From positions 1 through 64,000 of the forward strand of contig JAGCFP010000091.1 of the NCBI GenBank assembly GCA_017650045.1: DNA of 64,000 bases. The letters run 5' to 3'. Below, in pieces: positions 1-7,289 of the stretch; within the stretch, counting starts at the first letter, position 1; each line of letters starts with the position of its first letter. Both the position numbers and the translations under genes were made by a program. Under the pieces are notes generated by a model. The model worked only from the letters and a program-made list of their open reading frames with translations, searched no databases and had not been told where the DNA came from. Origin of the DNA: Bacteroidaceae bacterium (GTDB lineage: Bacteria > Bacteroidota > Bacteroidia > Bacteroidales > Bacteroidaceae).

Positions 1-2
1 GC

Positions 3-410
3 AGTGGTATCGCACAGGGCACCATCAACGCCTCATGGGCAGCCATCGGCGAGGTGATCAAGGCATGGGCGACCGAGGGCCACAGCGTAGCCATCCCTGG
101 ACTGGGTACCATGCGCTTCGGCGTGCGTGCCTCCTCTGTGGCAGATGTGTCAGAAGTGAGCACCGGTCTGATTAAGACGCGTAAGGTGATCTTCACGCCA
201 AACGTGGACATCAAGGACGAGTTGAAGAGTACGAGCATCAACATCACCTGTTATGACAAAGATGGTAACATCGTGAAGCAGGTGACCAGTGATGATGCGG
301 GCACCATCGAGGAGCCAGACAATGGCGACGACACTGGCGAAAACGAGGGCAGCGAAGGTGGCACTACCCAGCCTACGATCCCTGATCCAGACACTGGAGG
401 TATTGGCTAA
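3..410 (+). CDS. HU-like DNA-binding protein, 5' end outside window
   Basis: The reading frame is open from the first bases of the window, so the true start lies upstream. The visible part runs from a helical segment (SGIAQGTINASWAAIGEV) into the HU-type beta-arm region (HSVAIPGLGTMRFGVRA), followed by a beta-rich stretch and an acidic, Gly/Thr/Pro-rich tail of about 35 residues. This matches the HU/IHF-like proteins of Bacteroidetes, which bind DNA and often sit beside smalltalk and VapE genes. A small smalltalk-type gene follows at 564, supporting that context. The acidic tail is unlike canonical 90-residue HU and may modulate DNA binding (inference). A second HU-like gene at 28854 has the same 'IDGLGTFRATIGVR' arm pattern. 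Confidence 0.8.
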   Translation, partial: SGIAQGTINASWAAIGEVIKAWATEGHSVAIPGLGTMRFGVRASSVADVSEVSTGLIKTRKVIFTPNVDIKDELKSTSINITCYDKDGNIVKQVTSDDAGTIEEPDNGDDTGENEGSEGGTTQPTIPDPDTGGIG

Positions 411-510
411 TTCATACCTCACCCTAACCCTCCCCTTTCTTAGGGGAGGGAACTTTGGGGGTGCTCCCCTAAGATAGGGGAGCTGACCCGAAGGGTCTGA
501 GAGGTATGAA
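411..510. repeat. 100-bp element with terminal inverted repeats
   Basis: Directly after the stop codon of the HU-like gene, TTCATACCTC (411-420) and GAGGTATGAA (501-510) form perfect 10-bp terminal inverted repeats. The interior is packed with further short stems, such as the CCCTCCCC/GGGGAGGG pair and CTCCCC...GGGGAG. The composition (C/G-rich stems) differs from the flanking DNA. It encodes nothing. It looks like a REP- or MITE-type intergenic palindromic element; it could also act as a terminator for the HU-like gene, although no T-tract follows. Confidence 0.6.
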
Positions 511-563
511 ACCATCCGCATGGTTACAATAAACCTAAACTTTTAACCTAAACCTTAACTACT

Positions 564-707
564 ATGAAGAACAAGAAAGAACTTTTGAAGTATGGCATCC
601 AGTTGCTTATAGCAATCCTCACGGCCATTGGTACCTCGATAGGCGTTACTTCCTGCATGAGTATGATGTTATATATAGGGGGGAAGAGAACAGAGATGTG
701 CGGGTGA
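564..707 (+). CDS. smalltalk-type small protein
   Basis: A 47-codon ORF starting MKNKKELLKYGIQLLIAILT, with one hydrophobic segment (about residues 11-30) that ends GVTSC. This is the signature of the Bacteroidetes smalltalk family of tiny proteins found next to HU-like genes and amidases in VapE-type modules. The TSC end of the hydrophobic segment resembles a lipobox. Family members are usually little longer than this segment; here the frame continues for 16 residues and its last three codons overlap the 3' end of tRNA-Leu on the opposite strand, so the tail may be a by-product of a rearrangement at the tRNA. Function unknown. Confidence 0.65.
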   Translation: MKNKKELLKYGIQLLIAILTAIGTSIGVTSCMSMMLYIGGKRTEMCG

Positions 708-780
708 AAGGACTCGAACCTTCACGACTTTCGTCACCAGATCCTAAGTCTGGCGCGGCTGCCAATTACGCCACACCCGC
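699..780 (-). tRNA. tRNA-Leu (anticodon TAG)
   Basis: Read on the minus strand, the acceptor stem GCGGGTG pairs with CACCCGC and is followed by the discriminator A. The anticodon arm has stem CCAGA/TCTGG with loop CTTAGGA, giving anticodon TAG (codon CUA). A TGACGAAAGTCG-type long variable arm and a GGTTCGAGTCC T-arm identify a class II leucine tRNA. CCA is not encoded. A consensus promoter sits upstream at 803-833. Confidence 0.93.
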
Positions 781-802
781 ATGTGTGGTAGAAAACCGAG
801 CG

Positions 803-833
803 CAAAGATAAGAAGATTTTCGTTACTGACAAA
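803..833 (-). promoter_or_regulatory. promoter of tRNA-Leu
   Basis: On the minus strand TTTG (830-833) is followed after 19 bases by TATCTTTG (803-810), a full match to the Bacteroidetes -33/-7 consensus. It ends 22 bases before the mature tRNA 5' end. Confidence 0.7.
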
Positions 834-845
834 TTGTTTTGCCAA

Positions 846-1841
846 TTACTTGCTTTTTAGATAGGCACGGGCCGTTTCAATGATGGTATCCTTTCCGCGT
901 TGCTGGTCGGCTATGTCCATATCAACCTTGATATCGGGGTCGATGCCAAATTCGGTATGTTCTTTCTGTGCGTTGAGGATGGGACAGGCAGAAAAGCGCA
1001 CCCCCCAACCATTAGGAAGCTCAGAGGTAAAGGGCATACCTGAACCACCTCCAGTTTTGTCGCCAATGATGGTAACAAGGGGCAACTCACGCATCATGCT
1101 GGTAAAGTAGTTGGTGGCACTGAAGGAGTGACGGTTGGTAAGCACCACTACGGGTTTTTGCCAGCGGATACGGTCCGAGGGTTCCAGATACATGGGTTCT
1201 GGGGTTGAGAAGTCGCTGTGCCCTTTCCCCGTCTTGTGGCAGATATATCCTACAAGCGTCTTTTCATTAGTGAATCGGGCAGCGATGCGATCAGCCGTGG
1301 TTAGGTCACCCCCACCGTTATTGCGCACATCGAGGATAAGTCCGTCGCAAAGGGAAAAATAGTCAAGCATCTCGGAGAGGCTGCCATTACCAACAGCCGA
1401 TGAGAATGAACCATAGTACAGATAGCCGATATTGTCATCCAAGATGGTATATTGCAATCCGCCACTGATGCGGTAGCCTTGTCCCAAGTAGTCTTCCACC
1501 AGTGCTTCACTGAAGTTTCGTGGATAGTCTTCGTACCAGTCCCAATAGCGTGCCACATTGTGGGTAGTGTAGAGGTTCACATGGCCGTCTTTCAGTTCTG
1601 CAAGCATGTTTCCAAGTACCTCAAAGAGGTTCTCATTCGTTTTGGTGGCTTTTACCTGCGGTTCGTATTTCTGGTGAATGGCATTCCAATCCACTTGCTT
1701 GTAATCCAAGAAGCAGTAATGCTCATCAATAAGGCGCCACAGGGTTTCAAAATTGTCCATAGGCGTGTCCTTAAAGTCGTCTTCACCCACGCAAGCCGTG
1801 AGTGAGAATAGCAATAGGAGAAGGTATGTCAATCGTTTCAT
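846..1841 (-). CDS. S41-family peptidase lipoprotein
   Basis: A 331-residue protein with an N-terminal lipoprotein signal (LLLLFSLTAC, Cys17). The central and C-terminal parts are a tail-specific/C-terminal-processing protease domain: the DGLILDVRNNGGGD core strand at about 166-179, the nucleophile region TNRHSFSATN with Ser241 placed like the S41 nucleophile, and IIGDKTGGG with Lys262 as candidate general base. There is no recognisable PDZ domain, as in other short S41 proteins of Bacteroidetes. Predicted to be anchored in the periplasm or outer membrane and to degrade peptides or misfolded proteins; the substrate is unknown. It follows the DUF3316 gene by 3 bases, so they are co-transcribed. 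Confidence 0.85.
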   Translation of the reverse strand: MKRLTYLLLLLFSLTACVGEDDFKDTPMDNFETLWRLIDEHYCFLDYKQVDWNAIHQKYEPQVKATKTNENLFEVLGNMLAELKDGHVNLYTTHNVARYWDWYEDYPRNFSEALVEDYLGQGYRISGGLQYTILDDNIGYLYYGSFSSAVGNGSLSEMLDYFSLCDGLILDVRNNGGGDLTTADRIAARFTNEKTLVGYICHKTGKGHSDFSTPEPMYLEPSDRIRWQKPVVVLTNRHSFSATNYFTSMMRELPLVTIIGDKTGGGSGMPFTSELPNGWGVRFSACPILNAQKEHTEFGIDPDIKVDMDIADQQRGKDTIIETARAYLKSK

Positions 1842-1844
1842 GGC

Positions 1845-2663
1845 TTACAGCTTTTTGAGGTGTTTCACAAATCCTATCATCATCGTATGACTGTAGATAT
1901 GCGATTTCAGTCCGTTGAGCTTAGCTTGTTGGAGGTCGCATACATAGCCAATGCGTAGGGTGGTCTTCTTAATCTGGAAATCCACTGACAGCAACTGACG
2001 CCATGTTGGTTGGCTGACGGGTGTGGTGACTTTTACCACCCCGTGGTCATCGCCCAAAGAGAAGATCTCGTAGTAGGACTGTCCGTAATGTGGAGAGAAC
2101 ATAAGACCCGTCAAAGGGACATTGAGTTGGTAGCGTACCAAGAATGGGAAATGCTTGATGCGGGTGTGCCAAAGTAGGCGTAGAGATGCATCGATATTGG
2201 CATACAAACGCATGTTGGCGGGATTGTTGCCACCCCGCATGTTGTAGATGAAGCCCCCATTCAGGTCGGCCACACCACCTGCCAACAGTTGGAAGTTCTG
2301 TGTCTGATAAATCAGTCGATGAAGCCCATAGTTCCAGTTGGCGATGCCTGCAACGGTATGGTTATTGTCGGCATGATTACTGGTATAATCCACATACCCT
2401 TGAAAGTAAGTTTGTGCCTTCCAGGTTTCAGGAGCCCAAGACGTGGCATGCACGCTTTCACGAGATACCCGCAGCTCCACACCCTTATATGCTTGTGGTG
2501 AGAGGTAGTTGTCGAACACGTTGGCATGACCAATTCCATAACTGGTTGCACGTGTCACGATACTTGGGTCTTCTGAGCTTTCACTATACAATGTTTCCTG
2601 TGCCTGCACACCCAAAGGCAACAGACTAAGCAGCAGGATCACCATATAACATTTGTAATTCAT
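1845..2663 (-). CDS. DUF3316-family outer-membrane-like protein
   Basis: A protein of about 272 residues starting MNYKCYMVILLLSLLPLGVQ with a cleavable signal ending at VQAQ. The rest is rich in aromatic and alternating polar residues typical of beta-strands and ends in a membrane-barrel-like strand (SHTMMIGFVKHLKKL). It fits the Bacteroidetes DUF3316 family, whose function is not known. An in-frame ATG eight codons upstream exists, but it lies in a run of 8-bp repeats and would put residues before the signal peptide. The gene sits 3 bases before the S41 peptidase and follows the topoisomerase gene on the same strand. Confidence 0.7.
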   Translation of the reverse strand: MNYKCYMVILLLSLLPLGVQAQETLYSESSEDPSIVTRATSYGIGHANVFDNYLSPQAYKGVELRVSRESVHATSWAPETWKAQTYFQGYVDYTSNHADNNHTVAGIANWNYGLHRLIYQTQNFQLLAGGVADLNGGFIYNMRGGNNPANMRLYANIDASLRLLWHTRIKHFPFLVRYQLNVPLTGLMFSPHYGQSYYEIFSLGDDHGVVKVTTPVSQPTWRQLLSVDFQIKKTTLRIGYVCDLQQAKLNGLKSHIYSHTMMIGFVKHLKKL

Positions 2664-2673
2664 ACCTAAGTAA

Positions 2674-2705
2674 ATGCAACAATGCAAAGATGCAAGAATG
2701 CAATA
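2674..2705. repeat. four tandem 8-bp repeats (ATGCAANN)
   Basis: ATGCAACA, ATGCAAAG, ATGCAAGA and ATGCAATA follow each other without gaps in the short spacer between the topoisomerase gene and the DUF3316 gene. Probably a slippage-prone simple repeat. Confidence 0.7.
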
Positions 2706-2753
2706 GTTTTTTAATCTTTTAATTTTTTAATTTTCTGAATTTCCGCAGAAAAC

Positions 2754-5450
2754 TCAGAACAGCCTTCCTTGCCCTGTAAGCTCATCCATGATGTCGCTGT
2801 CGCTCTTGTCCTTGTCGGGATCCAGATTCTCTTCCTCGACCACATCTTCTTCCACAACCGTAGCTTCAGCGTCTTCTGTAGGTTTCTTCGTAGGTTCCAA
2901 CTCATTGACGGTATCCAGTGCGTAGGTTGTCAGTCGCTTACCTTTAGCCTTGTAACCCTTCACGGCAATAAACTCTTCCGCCTCAATGATGAGTGGTTCA
3001 CGGAACGCATCCCCTCCTCCAAAGACCACCTCGAAGCGTGGATAAGTCTCATCGGTGAGCAGGATAAGTTGGTTCTCAGCATTCTCACCCAGATAGTTTT
3101 GCTTCTTCGACGTAGGTTCGAAGCAGAAACGCTTCAGATAAGGGAATCCCTTCTGCGTGGCATCATAGAGAATGGCTGTCCACACCTTGTGAGGGTCGAA
3201 CTTCTCCAGAATGCGTATGTCGTTCTCATAGTGATTGTTCACGTCGAAATTGGTGGTATAGAAATCGCCATTATTCAGCACCACCAAGATGAGATCCTCG
3301 TTCTGGAACTCGCCCAGATAGTCGCCATGACCGTCGTAGTTCAGACGCTGCACATCTGTATCGAACCACACCTTTCTGCCTCCAAGGGTAGAGCCACCCT
3401 GATGCTTCAGCATGATGCGATGCACCGGATATTTAGTAAGAATATTACCCATAGCTTGACGCCCCTTGATGGTGATGTTGGAGAAATCTTCTTCCAGTGT
3501 CACCTTGCGCAGACGTGGGTTAGGCTTGTGCGTCACCTTGATAATCTCTGCCTCACCGTTAGGATTGGCACTGAAATAGGTAATGCGAGAATCGGGCGTG
3601 CCCTTCGTAAGGTCGTACTCACGATCGCGGATGATACCTGTCACGAAGAAACGCTTGATGTAGTACCAACCATCCTTACCATCGCGATACACCACGTTGT
3701 AAATGGTACGCTTGTCGTTCTTCTTGAATACCGCAAGATAATAAATGTCCTTTCCTACAAACTTCTTCTCTGCCACAGAGGTGACGAAGTATTTTCCGTT
3801 GCGGAAGAATACGATGACATCATCCATGTCGGAACAGTTGTCCACAAACTCGTCTTTCTTCAGTCCTGTGCCGATAAAGCCCTCCGAACGGTTCACATAG
3901 AGCTTCTGGTTGGCTTCCACCACCTTCGCAGAGTCGATGATGTCGAAATTGCGTATGACGGTTCGACGAGGGAAGTTCTTGCCGTACTTGTCCTTCAGGT
4001 GTTGGTACCATTTTACGGTATATTCCACCAGATGCGCCAAGTCCTTGTTTATCTGTGCAATCTCCTTTTTCATACGGAGGATGGCTTCATCAGCCTTGTC
4101 GCTGTTGAACTTCAGGATGCGTGCCATCTTGATTTCCATCAGCTTCAGGATATCCTCCTTGGTCACCTCACGGATCATCTGCGGATAGTAAGGCGTGAGG
4201 CGATCATCAATGTGCTCACAGGCAGCATCCATGTTCTTGGCCTCCTCAAATTGGCGATCCTTATAGATGCGTTCCTCGATGAAAATCTTTTCCAATGAGG
4301 CGAAATGCAGTGCCTCCATCAATTCTCCCTTGCGAATCTCCAACTCCTTACGCAGCAAGTCTTTCGTGTAATCCACAGAACGGCGTAACACATCACTTAC
4401 GGTAAGGAACTGAGGCTTGTCTTCATCAATCACACAGCAGTTGGGTGAGATACTTACCTCACAATCTGTGAAAGCAAAGAGGGCATCGATGGTCTTATCG
4501 GACGATACGCCTGGAGCCAGGTGTACCAATATTTCTACGTTGGCAGCTGTGTTGTCCTCCACTTTGCGAGCCTTAATCTTGCCACGCTCTATGGCTTTCA
4601 GGATAGAGTCGATAAGGCTGCCATTGCTTTTGCTGGCTGAGCTGCTGGTAGTCTTTCCGAAAGGAATCTCGCGGATGACCAGCGTCTTGTTGTCCAGTTT
4701 CTCTATCTTGGCGCGAACCTTTACCACACCTCCGCGCTGCCCGTCGTTATAGTGTGCCACATCGATGCTTCCGCCTGTGGGGAAGTCGGGATAGAGTCGG
4801 AACTCCTCATTATGCAGATAATGGATGGCTGCGTCACAAAGTTCGTTGAAGTTGTGAGGCAGAATCTTGGAAGAAAGTCCTACAGCGATGCCCTCTACAC
4901 CTTGTGCCAACAACAGAGGAAACTTTACAGGGAGGGTAACAGGCTCTTTATTACGTCCGTCGTAGCTATATTGCCATTCCGTTGTTTTAGGATTGAATAC
5001 CACTTCTTTAGCGAATGGAGAGAGGCGGGCCTCAATGTAACGGCCAGCTGCAGCATCATCACCTGTAAGGATATTGCCCCAGTTGCCCTGCGTATCCACC
5101 AAGAGCTCTTTTTGTCCCAGACCCACCAAGGCATCCTTGATGCTGGCGTCACCATGTGGGTGGAATTGCATGGTGTGACCCACGATGTTGGCCACCTTAT
5201 TGTAACGACCATCCTCCATGCGCCACATGCTGTGCAGCACACGGCGTTGCACGGGTTTCAGTCCGTCCATGATGTTAGGTACCGCACGTTCCAAAATCAC
5301 ATAGCTGGCATAATCCAAGAACCAGTTCTGATACATGCCACTCAACTGGTGCTTCACCTGTGCGTCCTTCGCATCAGCAGGCTTGTAGTCAGAGTGCCCT
5401 GCTTCCTGCTTCTCTTCGTTTTCCAAGATATTATCGTCTTCAGCGCTCAT
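2754..5450 (-). CDS. parC: DNA topoisomerase IV subunit A
   Basis: An 898-residue type IIA topoisomerase breakage-reunion subunit. Visible motifs: MDGLKPVQRRVLHSM (about 61-75), the quinolone-region FHPHGDASIKDALV (about 97-109), and AAGRYIEARLSP with Tyr138 as the DNA-linking tyrosine. The C-terminal half carries beta-propeller-like repeats and an acidic tail. The N-terminal arrangement and the weak GyrA-box region fit the Bacteroidetes ParC branch rather than GyrA, and the length agrees with it. It decatenates chromosomes together with ParE, which is not in the window. A consensus promoter lies just upstream. GyrA is the only real alternative. Confidence 0.9.
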   Translation of the reverse strand: MSAEDDNILENEEKQEAGHSDYKPADAKDAQVKHQLSGMYQNWFLDYASYVILERAVPNIMDGLKPVQRRVLHSMWRMEDGRYNKVANIVGHTMQFHPHGDASIKDALVGLGQKELLVDTQGNWGNILTGDDAAAGRYIEARLSPFAKEVVFNPKTTEWQYSYDGRNKEPVTLPVKFPLLLAQGVEGIAVGLSSKILPHNFNELCDAAIHYLHNEEFRLYPDFPTGGSIDVAHYNDGQRGGVVKVRAKIEKLDNKTLVIREIPFGKTTSSSASKSNGSLIDSILKAIERGKIKARKVEDNTAANVEILVHLAPGVSSDKTIDALFAFTDCEVSISPNCCVIDEDKPQFLTVSDVLRRSVDYTKDLLRKELEIRKGELMEALHFASLEKIFIEERIYKDRQFEEAKNMDAACEHIDDRLTPYYPQMIREVTKEDILKLMEIKMARILKFNSDKADEAILRMKKEIAQINKDLAHLVEYTVKWYQHLKDKYGKNFPRRTVIRNFDIIDSAKVVEANQKLYVNRSEGFIGTGLKKDEFVDNCSDMDDVIVFFRNGKYFVTSVAEKKFVGKDIYYLAVFKKNDKRTIYNVVYRDGKDGWYYIKRFFVTGIIRDREYDLTKGTPDSRITYFSANPNGEAEIIKVTHKPNPRLRKVTLEEDFSNITIKGRQAMGNILTKYPVHRIMLKHQGGSTLGGRKVWFDTDVQRLNYDGHGDYLGEFQNEDLILVVLNNGDFYTTNFDVNNHYENDIRILEKFDPHKVWTAILYDATQKGFPYLKRFCFEPTSKKQNYLGENAENQLILLTDETYPRFEVVFGGGDAFREPLIIEAEEFIAVKGYKAKGKRLTTYALDTVNELEPTKKPTEDAEATVVEEDVVEEENLDPDKDKSDSDIMDELTGQGRLF

Positions 5451-5466
5451 AGTCTATTGTTTGGTG

Positions 5467-5498
5467 CAAAAGTAAGAAAAAACGATAGAAATGCCAAA
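5467..5498 (-). promoter_or_regulatory. promoter of parC
   Basis: Minus strand: TTTG (5495-5498), 20 bases, TACTTTTG (5467-5474). This leaves a leader of only about ten bases before the parC ATG. Confidence 0.65.
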
Positions 5499-5743
5499 CT
5501 TGTGGGAGGTTTTCCTTTCTTAATTTCGGATATACCTCCACCACGCTTCTCTGCAGTATTTTTTCCTGTAAATTTTCTTACGTACACGCCCCAAAGCATG
5601 GTTCCCTGCGTGCATTCTATCTTCCTCAGCGCCCCCTTTTTCGTTTTTAGTAATGATTTAACAAAGTTTTTCTATCTCAGTGAGAGAATCTGAAAAGAAA
5701 GTAGTAATTTTGAAGCGAAACTATAGAATGAAAGGTAGAGGTT

Positions 5744-6430
5744 ATGAAAAAGATTGTTTTATTTTGGCTGGTGATGATGCTGTGCCCCGTGCTGATGGCA
5801 CAGGAGCTATCTGGCGTAATCACCAAGAAAGGAAAGCCTAAGAGGGGACTGGTGGTAGCCATGCTGAATACAGGTGAAAGGACTACTACTGACAAATATG
5901 GACGATTCTACTTCCAGAATGCTGCGCCTGGCGACATCCTGCAAATTGATGTGACTGCGAAGAAGGCAGCTCGTATAGAAGTATCGGAAGCCCGCAGACT
6001 CAGGGTATATATTGATCCTAAAGATTTCGTGCTGAACAATGGTGTGCTGGAACAGCGACTGCCTTATATGGCGTTGGCGACTGCTGACACGAAACTGAAG
6101 GGTACGGTAGTGACTCACGATCAGATCATCAGTTCGGGCTTGCAGCGTGTGACGGACATCTTGCGTCATCACATGACAGGGCTCACTGTGGAGCAGACGT
6201 TTATGGGGAGCACCATACGCGTGCGTGGCGTGAACTCGGTGAATGGTGACAATGAACCCCTCTTCGTCATCGATGGCGTGGAGTATGCTGGTATCAACGT
6301 TGACCAGCTGGTGCCTGTGGAGACCATAGATCGTTTAGAGCTGCACAAGGATGGTTCGCGCTGGGGTGCCCGAGGAGCCAATGGGGTGATTGAAATCATC
6401 ACGCTGGGAGTGAATGTTGGCAAGATGTAA
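5744..6430 (+). CDS. secreted carboxypeptidase-like + TonB-plug-like protein, no barrel (copy 1)
   Basis: A 228-residue protein with signal peptide MKKIVLFWLVMMLCPVLMAQ. Residues about 21-95 form a carboxypeptidase-regulatory-like (CarbopepD_reg-2) domain (LSGVITKKGKPKRGLVVAM, TTTDKYGRFYF). Residues about 120-222 look like the plug domain of SusC-type TonB receptors: VTDILRHHMTGLTVEQ, STIRVRGVNSVNGDNEPLFV, IDGVEYAG, ETIDRLELHKDGSRWGARGA, NGVIEIIT. The protein ends exactly where the plug ends; the 600-700-residue beta-barrel of SusC is absent and the following DNA is the start of a paralogue. A TAATTTTG -7 element is at 5705-5712. Function unknown; a periplasmic partner of a TonB receptor is conceivable. 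Confidence 0.8.
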   Translation: MKKIVLFWLVMMLCPVLMAQELSGVITKKGKPKRGLVVAMLNTGERTTTDKYGRFYFQNAAPGDILQIDVTAKKAARIEVSEARRLRVYIDPKDFVLNNGVLEQRLPYMALATADTKLKGTVVTHDQIISSGLQRVTDILRHHMTGLTVEQTFMGSTIRVRGVNSVNGDNEPLFVIDGVEYAGINVDQLVPVETIDRLELHKDGSRWGARGANGVIEIITLGVNVGKM

Positions 6431-6450
6431 CATGCTTTAAAGATTTAACT

Positions 6451-7113
6451 ATGAATAAATTTCTTCTGATATTGGTTTGTCTCCTGAGCAGCACCACGCT
6501 GATGGCGCAGGGGCTCAGTGGCACGGTGTTGAAAAAGGGAAAACCCAAGAAGGGTATTGTGGTGGTACTGAAGAAGGCCAACAAGTCGGTTACCACTGAC
6601 AAGGAGGGACGCTTCGCCTTCGACAGTGCATCGCCTTCTGACACACTGCAGATTGCAGTATCGGTGAAGCAGGATGCCTTGGTACCTGTGGGCAACATGC
6701 ACGAGATGACCATCTCTCTGAACGACAAGGACTTTGACGTGAAGGATGTGGATGTAGAACGTACGCTGCCTTATGTGCAGGTGGTAGCCTCAAGTGGAGG
6801 GGTGAACCACGACCTCATCATGCGCTCTGGATTTAAATCAGTGTCTGAGGTGCTGAAGAACTGCGTGGCAGGCATCGTCGTGAACGAGAGCATGACTGGC
6901 AGTAGCATCCGCATACGTGGTATCAACTCCATCAACTCAAGCAACGAACCCCTCTTCGTGGTGGATGGCATAGCTATGCAGACAACAGACATTGATGCCA
7001 TCGTACCCGTGGAAACCGTTGAAAGCATCGTGGTGCTGAAGGATGGCGGAGGCTATGGCGTGCGTGGTGCTAATGGAGTGATAGAGATTAAGACCATCCA
7101 AGGCGGAAATTAG
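6451..7113 (+). CDS. secreted carboxypeptidase-like + TonB-plug-like protein, no barrel (copy 2)
   Basis: A 220-residue paralogue of the preceding gene, 20 bases downstream. Signal peptide MNKFLLILVCLLSSTTLMAQ; carboxypeptidase-like domain (LSGTVLKKGKPKKGIVVVL, VTTDKEGRFAF); plug-like domain (VSEVLKNCVAGIVVNE, SSIRIRGINSINSSNEPLFV, VDGIAMQTTDIDAIVPVETV, VVLKDGGGYGVRGANGVIEI). It also stops at the end of the plug, followed by 140 bases of AT-rich spacer without barrel coding. Both copies keep the motifs by which plugs fold, so they look like maintained genes rather than truncated receptors. A tandem duplication is evident from the shared order and spacing. Confidence 0.8.
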   Translation: MNKFLLILVCLLSSTTLMAQGLSGTVLKKGKPKKGIVVVLKKANKSVTTDKEGRFAFDSASPSDTLQIAVSVKQDALVPVGNMHEMTISLNDKDFDVKDVDVERTLPYVQVVASSGGVNHDLIMRSGFKSVSEVLKNCVAGIVVNESMTGSSIRIRGINSINSSNEPLFVVDGIAMQTTDIDAIVPVETVESIVVLKDGGGYGVRGANGVIEIKTIQGGN

Positions 7114-7230
7114 CAGGAAAAACCATTTTTTGGTTCCTTATACCTAAATAATATAATATTAATCGTTATCTTTGCAACCTCAATCATCGAGCAGCGAAGA
7201 TAGGAGGCATCTCAGCAAAAGCAAAATAAT

Positions 7231-7262
7231 TTTGGTTTTGCATCCGATTTGCACTATCTTTG
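7231..7262 (+). promoter_or_regulatory. promoter of glyS
   Basis: TTTG (7231-7234), 20 bases, TATCTTTG (7255-7262). A second isolated TATCTTTG is at 7167-7174 without a -33 partner. Confidence 0.7.
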
Positions 7263-7289
7263 CAGCCAAAATATTACGATTTTATCATT

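Noticed and set aside
2769..4298. Long plus-strand ORF (509 codons) opposite parC
   Set aside because: It lies wholly antisense to a well-supported topoisomerase gene; its sequence is the shadow of the codon pattern and resembles no family.
4752..5693. 313-codon plus-strand ORF opposite the parC 5' end
   Set aside because: Antisense to parC and its promoter; no signal, no family features.
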